Below are positions 8,362-20,590 of a stretch of DNA of 34,674 nt, piece after piece. This DNA comes from Dissophora ornata. Taxonomy: Eukaryota > Mortierellomycota > Mortierellomycetes > Mortierellales > Mortierellaceae. Each line of letters starts with the position of its first letter. The stretch's first letter is position 1. A program made the translations under genes and the position numbers. The stretch lies in the NCBI GenBank assembly GCA_025201705.1, contig MU616799.1:6621-41294 (forward strand), read 5' to 3'. The notes beneath the pieces are model-generated. The model saw nothing but the letters and a program-made list of their open reading frames with translations. It searched no databases and was not told the origin of the DNA.

Positions 8362-9031
8362 TTCGCATTTCAAAAGCGGCGGAAAGTTTAGGTCAATAAA
8401 GCCAGGATATGGAATAAAATCTAGTGCCACAATGTGCGCCTACCGAGTGCAACGAAGTAGCGATGCCGATTCTGATGACAGTGTTTGTGCATGTATTTCA
8501 ATACTATTTGCTCTCTATCTGCTACCTTTGGTTCATTGTAAGACTCGGATCAAGCTCGTCACCATATGCATAAATACCCCTATAGCAAGTGCACTTCACC
8601 TTATCCAGGTGAGACCTCCTCTTCAGCCTTCCTCTCTCACTCTGCTCTTCCTCCGTCTCTCAAATCCATCTGGCACCATGTAGCGCCACCTAGGTTGATC
8701 GACAACGTTCTCCACTCCACGATCTTTCCGTCCGCCCATCAAAAAATGCCTACGTCAGGAAATATACGCCTATACGACAAAACACGGGCCGTTAACTCAA
8801 GGCTTGTATGTTCCGTGCTGAGCCAGATAAATCTTCCTATTTTTTTTATTATTATTTTAGGCTCGCAAGGTCGGAATGCCGGCGGTAGTGTGGCAGTAAA
8901 CTATATTACAGAATAAGAGGGAGAAAACGGCCACTAGACTGCAGGGAACGCATAGAAACAAAGCAAATGCTAAAAAAACAGAAAAGCGAACGAGCGAGTG
9001 AGAGAGCCATTTCTCTTTGTGTGCCCTCCTT
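8362..9031. other. Intergenic, 3' flank of FKS
   Basis: No coding region is supported. AT-rich homopolymer runs lie at about 8840-8858. The right part should contain the 3' UTR of the minus-strand glucan synthase gene. This spacer marks the change from broken genes to conserved genes. Confidence 0.4.
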
Positions 9032-12000
9032 TTAGACAGGAATCGACTTGCCAATATCCTTGGGCATATACTGCGGGAACACTAACGGTCCAGCTATCAA
9101 CATCACAAAGACTGCCAACAGGAACACAAACAAAACGCCGTAAGTCCACACAACGAGTCGACGCTGCGCCCTTAGCTTCACCGAAAAGATTGGTGCTCGG
9201 ATCTGTTTGCTAGGTCGCAACCAGAATAACATGGTCGAATGCCAACGGTCGATCCAAGGGATCAGGCAGACCGGGAATAGCAAGAACAAGATGGTATGGC
9301 CCGTCAAGAAATCGCAGGCAAACATAGACATCTCGATGATCTTGCAGATGTACTCGCGCAGCGGCTGCGAAATCGTGCATGCGCCTAGTCCACGTCCATG
9401 CCATTTGCCGGTCCACCAAGCTCGGTTTGTCTCGTCATGCTTGAACTCGCGCGTCAGGAATACGACAATAAGGACCTTGAACACGAACCGCTGCACCGAA
9501 ATAGCGGCGATGATCCCTAGAACTGCATGTGAACCGTCCCAGGACTCAAGCGCCCAGAGGGCTTCGAAAAACGCGAGCTGTGTCAGGACAGCGACGCCGT
9601 GGGCAATAGCCGCCATGACCGACCCAAACTTGACACAACAAACGTTCATCAGCGGTCCAAATATCAACGACATCGCGAAAAGAGCTGCTAAGACTGCAGC
9701 GTTGACAATGATGGGTCCCAGGGCAAAGACAGCGACACGGAGAAATCCACTCGCGTACATGGCTGCGCCATGGCTGTCGACACCGAAGGGGAAGGACCGG
9801 ACAAACATGTAACAGATCACGCACATGGCAGATTGAAAAAGAGGAAGCACAATTTCCGAGACAAAAATGACCCAAAAGTTGGCCTTGGGGATGTCGCCTC
9901 CGAGCTTTTCAGAAGGATGGCCGAGGCGCTTGCGCTTATATCCAGTGATGCGAGTTCGAAGGGTGCGACAGTACGAGATCCAAGACGAGACGTGTGTTCT
10001 AGAATTGCCGCGAGAGAGCCATCGCAAGAACTCCTTGTAATCCAGTAGGAACTCTGTGAATGAGAACTGGTGCGGATTGAAGATGAAGGGTGAAATCACC
10101 AGAGCCAGGACCGAGACCCAGAAGTAGACCAAATGTGGCACCCACATTGTCAGCGATGCAAATATGAGCATCAATAGAGTTCTCATTCCCAGGTAAAGCG
10201 ATGGACCTGCAAATCTAGAGTAAAGAAGCGCGAAGGGTGTTCTTGTAGTTGCGAACCCACGGCCAGTGGCAATGTAGCGGGCGCCTCCGAAGGATAGGTT
10301 GGTCAAAATCGAGTTGGTATAGATCTGCGTCACAAAAACCTCGAACAGAGGCGACAGCGACATGAAGTGCTTTCCAAGACGGACCAAACTACGAAGGAAG
10401 CCACGCTCCATAAACTCTTGCAGGAACAAGGGAAAGAAAGCGATGAAGAAGACGATAAAGATCGAAATAACGCAGCGCTTAATCCAGTCGTAGACGGGTA
10501 CCAAGTTGACACAGTCAGTCTGCGCAATATCAGCGCAGATCTCGACCGACGATGCCATCGATCCAATGAACAGCATCGAGAACATGAACAGCTGGACAGA
10601 CAACATAATGAAGATGTTGTTAATGTGGAATCCTGGGTGAGCGTAATAAAACGTCAGGAATCGATCCAAAGGCAGCTGTGTCCCCATGTAGTAGTATTCG
10701 CGAGACAGCATCTGCTCTCCCATTCCTGTACCGATCTTGGTGTTGAAGTTGAGAATCGAGCCAAAGCCGAGATCGCGTCCCTTGCCGCACTGATAGTACT
10801 CTGTGTGCTTGATTCTACCTCCACGGTTGAACGCCGTCATACCAGCGTAAATATCCTCGTTCAAATGAAGCCCCTTCTGCGCCTTGCTCACACCTGGAAT
10901 CATTGCGTAGGGGAGACGACGTCAGTGCAGGAACATCAACGCTCGAGTTAAAAAGGAAGATCCTGCAGCTCTGTAGTTTCTTACCTCCGCGAGTAGTCAT
11001 GAAAATAAAGTTGAGGAAGTCTGGATGACCATAGTGGAGCTTGCCTCCAATCTTGGCCATCATGCGCTGGGTCAACGTGCCGAATGTCTGTTCCTTTCCG
11101 GCAGCAACATCTCCAAGGATACCAATGTTCTCGGAAAAGATATATTCACGGGCCCCAACAATGGCGACAGGCTCAGGGACATCCTTGGACGTCGTCTGGG
11201 GCGAATAAGGCGAGATGCTAGGCATGTGAAGCTGCTCAAACTCGCCAAGGACGCTGCGGATCTTGAGCGCCTCCTCCAGGTAGTTGTCTTGGTTAGCATC
11301 GACCAACTGGACGTATTCGCCGCGAGCAAAGATGATGGCATGATTCTGGTTGTCAGATTTGCCGTCACCCAAAATTGGGTTGCCAGGAAGACGAATGCGG
11401 AATCGGGGGCGACGCCTGCCGTCTGGCATGATCTCGCATTTCCCATCAATCAAGACCGAATACACAACAGGTTCTTCGCCTTCGATCTCGGGTGGACGCT
11501 CATCCAAGTAGGCAATCTGGAGTTGAGGATAGGCACGGAGCAAAAACTCTGCGTTCTCGGCCTCTTCTTTGCTGAACTTGGTGAAACGCTGCATCGACAC
11601 GACAAACTTGAATTTCTGTCGTGAAAGTCTGTCGAGTTCGCGCTCCAAGTGATCGCCGTTGCCGCCAAACTGCTGAACAATTTCGGGATTCTCGATGCGG
11701 TAAAGAAGCTTGATGGCCTTGGAGTAGTTCATGAACCCAGAGACAGTGCGGTACAATGTCTGAGCACGCAGCGAGGCCCAAATGCGAGTGCGGAGAGTGT
11801 ATTCAGGCGCAGCGGACTTGAATCCAACGCTGTAGAATGGAAGATCATCGTTATTGAGCTTGTCCATGTCTCTATGGCTCTCCTTGTCGCCTTCAACACC
11901 AGACAGGCCGAATCCACTTTCACCGCCCAACAAAGCTGCCTCTTCAGCTAGGATCTTGGTGTCCCTCACAAAGTTATCCCATTCGACTGGATGGAGCTGT

Positions 12001-15000
12001 TTGAGGTACTCCAGGAGTGTTACACGCGTATTCTGATCTTCTTCCCTGATAATCTCCCGAAGCGAAAGCAGTGTCTTCTCAGAGTAATGAGGGACAAGCA
12101 CAGTAAATGTTGGCATCTCGTCAACTGGCAGTGGCTCTGGGATAGGCGTCGACAATGATTGGGCGAAGAAATTGATGCGACGTTCCGCTTCCGAACGGTG
12201 GGGGTAGAACTCGGCTTTGATGGAAGAGTCCTCTTGCGCAACAAAAAATGTTGGCACCTTAAGAGTCATCTTGGTCTCGTTATCCGACAGAACTTGCTGG
12301 TAGAGCAGTCGCTGGGCATGCTCGATAGACAGCAAGTGCTCACGATACATTGAGATGACAATGGCATTCCAGATCTGGGAACAGAGCACCTTGGGCTTGT
12401 ACTTGATGTCCATGTCGGCAGTGGCAAGCAGCTTTGCGTAGATGCGCTTAGGAAGGTGGGAAAAGATATTTCTCCAGGGGGTCCACACCGATGTGCCCAA
12501 TCGAAATGACAGAATGACTGAAAAGACAGTGTTCCAGATAATATACCAGAGGTATGTATCGAGGAAGAAGAGGACCAAGTCGACGACAAACATGATGGTC
12601 ACCGTGAAAACGGGCATGAGTGAGCATAGAGCGCCGCCTAAGTACTTATCCTGGCAATTGGGGATGCGCTCATCGTACAACGCCTTGAGGGGATCTTTGA
12701 AAGATCGGGCCAGAAAAAAGTAAGACTCAACCAACTTGCAGCCAAAGACAAGCGCCCAGAGAAAGACGGACAAGGCCCGATCGGAGCCCTTGAGCCTTGG
12801 GAATGAGGCTGTGAATGTCTGGGAAGCCAGGTTCTTGCGCGAGGACTTCGAATTGCCGCCAAAGAGCTGGTTTGAAGGTACAATGGCAAACACGACGGTT
12901 GTGATCACGGAGACACCAAAATGGGCCATACCCACAATCTTGGAGCCACTGCCCGTGCGATTATAGAAACAGATGTAGATTGTGGGTGCGAAATTGAGAC
13001 ACAAAACAACTATGAGGATAATCAGCCGCTGGATAAGCATCGTCGTGTTTTGCCAGGTCAACGGGATGAACATGAACTCGCAAAAGACACCGAGGAGCAT
13101 GATTAACGTGGCAATGGCACCGCCAAGGGCTACGATCGACCACTGGACCCCCGCCTCGTCCGCATTCTCGTTCATGTACAGGAAGGGCGCGTTGTAGGCG
13201 GTGAAATACCAGTACATGGCGACATGGATAATCCAGATGCGTGTAAAGTTGACTGCGAGATGCAGCCATGTCCGCTTTTCGATGTACGTTTTCCTGAACG
13301 ACGCATTCCAATCGACGAAATTGAGAGCACCCCATCGCCTTCCAATGTGGATATCAACGAGCCGCTTCCTGTCGCCCAGGCGGATACGCTCGATTCCCTC
13401 GGGACTCCAGAAAGCTTGGTTGATGTCATCGTAGCCGATAACTGCGTTGTGGTCCCGTTCCCGCTTGACATATTTACCCCCTTGCACTTCGTATCCTTGA
13501 TCGCGGATAAACCGGTACAAGGGCGAGATTACATTACGGAGATAGAGACCCTCAGGGACAGCGTTGACCATTTGTTGACACTCTGGTGACAGATAAAAAT
13601 CCTCTGCGCACTTGAAAATAAAACACAGACACTCAGGCAAGAACCGGATCTGAGAAGCTTCTCCCCAGAGGAGCAAATAGAGAGCCACCTGGCGTGCACG
13701 ATCAAAGTGCGACATCTGGTTCATACGCGTCTTCCAATGATGCTCGGCCATCGCAAGTGAATCGTGACTTTCAATGTGAGCAGCCCCAGGCTGAGGCGCC
13801 ATGGAGTTCCGGTTGACCTTTTTGTTCTTCCCAGGCGCCGAATGATAGCCCATATGATCGTCCAAGTCCAGCTGTGCAGCAAAATACCACTTGCGGTAGT
13901 TGGCATTCTCTCCTCCGATATAGTCAGAATGTACGGTCGTCAATGCCAGTGCAGGAGACATACGAGATGCCCTCGAGTCCAACATGGTCAAGAACGCATC
14001 GCACTGATTGCGCATGTTGTCCCTTTGGAAGCCAAACTTTCGAGTCAAATCCAGCATGATGCCCTCGATCTCCTCCTTGGCCAATGGAACGCCCTTTTCG
14101 ATCGTCCAGGAGGGGTATGGGGTTGGGGGAGGCCGTTGCTGTGGACCTGTGAAGACAGCGCCAGGTAAAGGGGAATCGTAGTGATATTGCTGTCCAGCCA
14201 AAGGGCTTTTTTTGTGTTCGAGGAGCGAGAGCAGCGCGTCTGAAGATGGAGAGTAGCCAGTGTAGCGGCCGTCATCAGGACCCCTGAAAGGCCCAAAGAG
14301 ATCAATGTCGTTTCCTGAGATGATGGCTGCGCTGGGGGACTTGACTGCATCTGAGAGTGTGTCGCTGAAGGTCTCAGAGTCCGACTCGGATGGCCCAGAG
14401 ACGTGGCCTTTGCCCTTGCCGAGCACCGGCTCTCTGCTGTTGTTCCTACTCGCGTTAGCGAAGGGTCGGAGATGCTCTATAAATTTGTACGGGAATAGCA
14501 CACGTGCAGGGAGATGGGAAAAATCAATACGATCAGTTATCGGTAGCCAATAGAAATGCAGAAGAACAACCTTCAATCCTGTAGAACATGAATCCTCCAA
14601 CCACAAAGAAGAAAACTATGCCCATGGGGTTGGTGAAAAGCATACCATCACTCAAGCCGGGATCCTGATGGCGGAACAGCGAATGCTGCGATGACGACGA
14701 GTACATTGTGTCGCGCTGATTGGGAATCCCATGATGCGAGTACAGACTCTCATCCTCTGAATCTTGCCCACTGAGACCAGAGTCGTACTGGTGGTTGTTG
14801 AACTGGTTCGACGATGGCGATGTATACATATTGGGATGGAAGGGTTGCTGTTGTTGTTGTTGTAGTTCATGGAGGGGGTATGAGTTGGGTGGGTATGGTA
14901 TTCCTTGCGAGGGTCCCTGTTGTGAGGCGCGATGTTGGACTACAGGGCCTGGAGATGCGCGCCTCTGGAGGTCGGGTCGTGGCACATTGGGGTTCTGGTC

Positions 15001-15102
15001 AGGAAGGCGGCCTAGATGTTGCTGTGAGTTTGAAATTGCATTGTTGGGTGGGTTTCCCGGTCTCCTCATGGCCGCTGCAGATGCCCGGCCTAATGGATCC
15101 AT
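9032..15102 (-). CDS. FKS1: 1,3-beta-glucan synthase catalytic subunit (FKS type, GT48)
   Basis: This integral plasma-membrane enzyme makes linear beta-1,3-glucan from UDP-glucose. The model is exon 1 15102-14646, exon 2 14578-10985 and exon 3 10893-9032: 1970 residues, close to yeast Fks1. Intron 2 (10984-10894) is certain because it restores [12 protein letters not shown]. Intron 1 (14645-14579, GTATGC..CTACAG) is the best in-phase choice but weaker. The N-terminus is disordered with a poly-Gln run. Family landmarks are [69 protein letters not shown] and [11 protein letters not shown]. About six N-terminal and eight or more C-terminal membrane segments flank the cytosolic core. The sites equivalent to echinocandin hot spots are divergent: FLARSFKDP (774-782) and DWIKRCVI (1486-1493). 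It is regulated in yeast by Rho1. Confidence 0.95.
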
Positions 15103-18100
15103 GGTCTAGCGGAGAATTTGACTATTGTTTTGCAGCTGATAATGTGTTTCGTGTCACCGTGATCTGTGGCGCCCGTTTTAGCCTTGTACAAGAAGGTGAT
15201 TCTAATAATGGGCGTGAAATAAAGTGGAGCGAAGAGGAAGATATGGGTAGAGCAAAAATGGAGCTGACCAGTCATGCCACTGTTAGTATATTACAGATAT
15301 TACAGACATGTCCATGGCAACCGTTATCGACGAACAGCATTCGCGCAAACTTTTTTTTACCTTGCTGGGTCATTCAGTTACAAAGGCAGGTGATAGAAGA
15401 GAATGCAGTCCAGAGCGGTGATAGTGGTGAAAGCGGGGAAGTATGTGTACGATCCTGAATCAGACTCGTTTTCTTCGTTCCAGTCGTGCCAAGTCGATTC
15501 CTGGGATGGCTTTCTGTGAGTGGCAAGGGCAATTTATTCGGGGTGGGTAAGCGATTGGGATATTTATCATGCGAGCGAGCGACAGGGCACTGTAGATGGC
15601 GCGGGTTGATGCTGTGTGTGGTGCTTGTGAAAGTGTGCGTGGGTGGAGTGCTGAGAATGCTCGGGACAGCGTAAAAGAGATGTCGATTAGATGGAGAAGG
15701 ACGGAGAAATGGGCGTAGATGGCATTATGTATTAGGGGAGAGAGCAGGCGTTCAAAGAGGGAAAAGGTTGTGTCGACAAGGGAAGAGAAGAGTGCGGTAG
15801 CCAGGAATAGGACACGGGAAGGTGATAAGAGGAGAAGAGGCGCAAAGAGCAGAAGAACACACCAGCGCGAAGGAAAGCAACGCTGACAACGAGTGGAGTT
15901 TAGAACTGGGCAGACGTACACGCATTGCGCACGCTTCGCACAGGGAAAAGAACCGCAAAAATAAGACGAAATAGAATAGGTGTACTGTAATGATTAGACT
16001 GGAGGGCGTTGAAACGGCGGGGTGATCCCTTTCTGGCTCTGCCTGTGCTCGATTGTCGGCATGCAAATCTGTGTTCCTGACTGCAACCTGTCAAACACTA
16101 GTCTAGCTAATTATAATGAAGTCGCCTACATGTCGCTAATAATAACAGGTAGAGTCGCCACGCCAGTTCTATCCTCGGCATCGAAACTCCTACATGCCCG
16201 GTCCAGTGGCAAGGAAGCCAGGTAAACCATCTTGTGTCTGTAGATGGCATAGCAAACGTGAGTTGCAGCAACATGACATCTGGTCTCGGCAGATTGTGAA
16301 TGTATACGCACGATATTTTAACGACAAACAGCAATACTCCACATGCAAACTGTCAACGTGCGTAAGAATCCAATCTTGACAGCCGAAAACATCCTTGTAC
16401 ATCCTCATGCTATTAGGGTTTTCTGTCAGTTGTCTGTCATTTTGTGGTTCTCAAGCGAAGAGGGAAGAGGGGAGAGGGTTGTTTTGCACTGTCCGCGAAA
16501 CAGAGTGAAGGGGGTTTCCTCTTTATTATTGTTGGTGAAGGTCCTTCCATACATGTTTATATACACATGGTAATTGTTCTGCATTGAGAGGATTGGCGGA
16601 CGTCGCTGTTGTAAAAAGGTTTGTTCTTGGGAAAGATTTATACTCTCGAACCCGAGGGAATAATTTTCTCATGAACCCAAACCGAGGGCTGTTGGGTACT
16701 ACAACAAGGGTAACGAGGGAAAAAAAAAGAGCAAGCAAAACCATTTGACAATCGCCAGTCTGCATAGTATTTTCTGGTTGCATGACAAACACGATTGCCG
16801 ACACATTGGTTAGGCACGTTTTTGTCCAGTGGCCATTTGGTTACTGTTGTGTTTACTCCGCTGTGTGTGCTTAAACCGGGCACACAATTTCACCGACATG
16901 GGAGCCTCCGCCGCGTTTAGTATATTACTTTCAATGTACATGAAGTTCAGGGTGACTAAGACTAACGTATCTCACCCTCTTGCTCTGGCACCCCACATCG
17001 TTGCGCGTGAATGCAGTAACAAAGACTACTAAAAGCGTGTATAGACTAGATTACTACACTCTGTGATGTAGATCAGGGTAACCCTATCCGTCGTCGCAGT
17101 GGTGCTTGCCGTGTGAGTACACATGCAAACAAGTTTTTATTAATGTTACCCGAAGAGTGCTCACAATCGTCGTTGCTTCCTGAGAGCCATGGTAGAAATA
17201 AGCAAATTTATTTCTATTTTGAGTTCATTATTGATCGTCTCATGTTGATCCTGGCGTGCGAGGCGCCGCCAACGAATAATGTTGTTTTGCGCCACCAAAC
17301 AAAGAGAAGAATGGGCGTAAAGCAAGGATAGGTGAGGGCGGATCTTGTTTGTCTCAGGTGTGGGTGAAGAAGCGTCCATCGTTATATACAACATTGCCTG
17401 GTAAATTGTAATCAATCCTCGCCTATGTACCCGGGATCGGGGTGCTGAATGTCCTGAGAGACTCATTCCACTGGGGAAAAAAAAAAAAAAAAATTAAGGA
17501 GGCAACTGTCGTGACCGAAGCCACCGCTCTAGTAAAGTGCGATCATCCCTGATGAATAATAGCGACCGGTCTCCCTCTTCAGCTGACACCGACTAAGGTG
17601 CTAGAGAGAGGACCAAAGACCGGGTGCGGGTCTACTGCCAAAAGACGGATCAGATGCAATGGGAACTCCTGCTGGATGCATCCAGGCTCCGGCTTTCGGA
17701 TTCCAATCTTATCTGATCTCAATTCCCGTCGATAACGCCGAGTTGGGATGGAACGTTGTGGGAGTCACGGTTTCTAAAACACCATTACGACTCTTCGCTT
17801 GCCTTCATGGCACTTTTGTGATCACCTAGCGTGACGTAGGGCCGTGAATCCTTCCAAGTCTCCATTCGTACCGATGATGCCTTTTGGGCGGGGCAACAAC
17901 ATTGACACGTCTTGTGTCTCGTCCCTGACAGCTGTTGTGGCTACAACTGTATAAATAATTGCCAGATTAGACAGCAACGAACAGCTTTCACTTCGACATG
18001 TCGTTCTCGATATTCATTCTTTCGCCTCACCCTCCACGCGTTGCTTCCTCACCTTCTTTTTAATAACCTATTTTTAATTGTAAGTAGACAATCCCTTTCC

Positions 18101-18288
18101 TGGTTTCATAGGGCGCAGATTTTGCAGTGATCGTTCTTGTCCACAGGGAACCTTCCTCTGATTTAATTTGATCCTGCCGTCATCTTTCATATCTTCCGGC
18201 TCTCCGTCCACCCTTTCCCCTCCTCATACCCGCATTGAAGTCAGTCTAGATCCACCACGACAACGCAAACCTCTACCGATTTGCCGCC
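15103..18288. promoter_or_regulatory. 3.2-kb divergent intergenic region, FKS / GH72
   Basis: No gene is supported on either strand; the ORFs present lack motifs. The FKS-proximal 0.9 kb is pyrimidine-rich on the minus strand, as expected for a fungal leader and promoter. An A17 run lies at 17477-17493. The GH72-proximal part has a TATA box (17950-17958), a CT-rich leader and a possible 5'-UTR intron (18080-18146, GTAAGT..CCACAG, 67 bp). Length and position suggest large separate or shared control regions for two cell-wall genes. Confidence 0.45.
17950..17958 (+). promoter_or_regulatory. Probable TATA box of the GH72 gene
   Basis: TATAAATAA lies 331 bp upstream of the GH72 start codon and is followed by a CT-rich stretch (18010-18060) typical of fungal transcription start regions. 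Confidence 0.4.
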
Positions 18289-19890
18289 ATGGTTCGTCTC
18301 TCGGTGTTTCCGACACTAGCCCTTGCAGTTGCCTGCAGTCTTGGCTCTGCATTGGCCCTGAACCCCATTACGATTAAAGGCACAAATTTTTTTGATTCCA
18401 TCTCAAAGAACCAGTTCTTCATCAAGGGCGTTGCCTACCAACCACGAACACTCTCCACTGGGTTCAGCGACCCACTTTCAAAGCCAGCAGACTGTAAACG
18501 CGACTTTGCCCTTATGAAGGGCCTTGGCCTCAATACCATTCGTGTCTACCAGGTATGTTTGCTCTTCAAGCACAAACCAATGCTACGTTATGCAGTCCCA
18601 TTTTACAGTGTTCTAATAATTATCCAACTATAGGTTGATCCATCTTTGAACCACGATGAGTGCATGAAAACACTGGAGAGTTCGGGCATCTACCTCTTAC
18701 TGGACCTCGCTATTCCTAAGTACTCTATCGTACGCAACAACCCAGAGTATGACACTGACATCTGGAATAACGTACGTCAAACTATTGATGCATTCAAGGG
18801 TTATTCGAACACCCTCGGTTTCTTTGTCGGTAACGAGGTCACAAACGACAACAAAACAACAGTCGCCAGTGGCTATGTGAAGGCATTACTGCGCGACTCA
18901 AAGAAGTACATTAGCTCGTCGGCTCCCCGTACGATCCCAGTTGGATATGCCAACAATGACGACCCCGATATTCGCCTTCAGATTCAAGCCTATTTTAACT
19001 GTGGCAAGGATGAAGAGCGCATCGATTTCTTTGGCATCAACCTGTACGAGTGGTGTGGAGCTAGTGCTACCTATTTGACATCCGGTTACGCTAACCGCAC
19101 CAAAGAGATTGCATCGTATTCGATTCCTGTCTTCCTATCCGAGTTTGGCTGTAACCTTGTTACACCACGAACCTTCCCTGAGGTCAAGTCCATCTTCGGT
19201 CCTGATATGACGAACAATTGGTCCGGTGGTATTGTTTATGAATGGTCGCAGGAAGACAACAACTACGGTCTGGTCCAGATCAAGCCTGACGACACTGTTG
19301 CGCCCTTGCCGGACTACAACAACCTGAAGACTGCGCTCGCACCATTGCAACCTAAAGGCGTCAGTATGGACTCGTTCACAAAGCAAATGCCACCTTCCAC
19401 GTGCCCTGCAATCACCTCGAGCTGGGAACCTAGCGCGACACTGCCACCAACTCCATCCTCCTCTGCCTGCGACTGCATGATGTCCTCTTTGAGTTGTGTC
19501 GCCTCAGATCAGGCCGTCGCGACAACAGAGGGCTTGGGAACACTACTTAACACGATCTGCGGTATGACCTCCTGTGACGATATTAGCTCCAATGGCAAGA
19601 CTGGAGTCTACGGTAAATACTCTTTCTGCTCGCCAAGCCAGAAGTTGTCGTACATGTACAACACGTATTACACCAACATTGGAAAGAAGGCAGCCGCGAC
19701 CTGCAGCTTCAACGGTATGGCCAAGCTGACAGCCGCTTCCAAGTCCTCAGACCAGGGGTGCTCTACAGTCAAGGACCCTAGTAGCACAGGTTCGAAGACC
19801 GGTGGCCTCAGCGCTGGCGCCACCCTGAAGCACGATGCGGCCACTTTCAGCCTATTAGTCCTTTTGATGGCCTGCGTCCTTGGTTTGTAG
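18289..19890 (+). CDS. GH72 beta-1,3-glucanosyltransferase, GPI-anchored, with CBM43 (GAS/GEL type)
   Basis: Exon 1 18289-18552, intron 18553-18633 (81 bp, GTATGT..CTATAG) and exon 2 18634-19890 give 506 residues. The enzyme cuts beta-1,3-glucan internally and transfers the new end to another chain, elongating and branching wall glucan outside the plasma membrane. Residues 1-22 are a signal peptide ending ALA. The GH72 domain follows: KGVAYQPR, DCKRDFALMKGLGLNTIRVYQ, acid/base Glu156 in FVGNEVTND, INLYEWCG, and nucleophile Glu258 in FLSEFGCN. A Cys-rich CBM43 (X8) module spans about 365-445 (ACDCMMSSLSC, YSFCSPSQKLSYMYNTYY, CSFNG). A Ser/Gly-rich stretch and hydrophobic C-terminus (FSLLVLLMACVLGL) mark GPI attachment. 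All parts are intact. It is divergent from the glucan synthase gene that makes its substrate. Confidence 0.95.
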
Positions 19891-20590
19891 GACACAGGTT
19901 TGTTATGTAGTTTGTGATTTAATCTTCAATACATGTTGTGGGCATTGCATTTTGACAAATGGGTGGCTTTGAATCTGACAAGTATATTGAGGCCTCTAAT
20001 TCGTGCTGCATTTCTTCTTTCCTTTTTCAACCGAATCGAAGCAAAATGGCACGTGACACATAACGTTCTTGTGAGAGTATACATCCACTCATCTCCGTGA
20101 ACAACGGATATTACGGACTACCATCGATACATCCATCCTGGAGGAGTGCAGTTCGTAGAGCGTGTGGAGGAATTATATACAGGAAACCATGCTCAGGGTG
20201 TTAGTGGTCAAGGATGAGGAGGATCTCTGATGATGCAGGTTCATCGGTGGTAGAGATTGGAGGATGGAGCTTCGGATTCAGGACGCTGAATCTGCCTCAA
20301 TAGGATGCCACACTTTCGTAGGAACCAGGATTCGATGCAGAGGCGCTGTTATTTCTGCGTTTCACACCAGGATTCATGGGGAGACTATGATCCAACTAGT
20401 TGATTGGCAGTTCTTGCACGCACGGTATCATTGTGGTGGTTGAGTGGTCTATGGCATCTACAGGATCCGGAACATCCGACAAACACAATCTTGCAATAGG
20501 AGAAAAGGAGATAGGGGTCTCTCACTGATGTAAAGTGCCAGGCGAAACTAACATCAGACTACCGTTTTTCTCTCATTCCACGCTTTTTAG
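19891..20590 (+). other. GH72 3' flank and 5' region of eS27, first exon unresolved
   Basis: No ORF of note. A CT-rich tract (about 20010-20030) followed by AAAATGG (ATG at 20046-20048) looks like the leader and start codon of the eS27 gene. Splicing straight after this ATG would need a GC donor (GCACGT) and would use the acceptor ending at 20590, a 542-bp intron. No ATG followed by a good GT donor in the right phase was found in this stretch. Confidence 0.4.

Noticed and set aside
9207..9812. 201-residue plus-strand ORF inside FKS, and similar long ORFs at 10367 and 11025
   Set aside because: Antisense shadows of a highly conserved coding exon; no domain and no independent start context.
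15460..15921. 153-residue minus-strand ORF upstream of FKS
   Set aside because: Leu/Ser/Arg-rich composition follows from the pyrimidine-rich minus strand; no motif, and it lies where the FKS leader is expected.
17477..17493. A17 run as a second retroposon tail
   Set aside because: No flanking direct repeat could be found, unlike the insertion at 370-478.
17550..17590. Possible C/D-box RNA (TGATGA and CTGA words)
   Set aside because: The boxes are only about 35 nt apart and no terminal stem pairs; the words are expected by chance.
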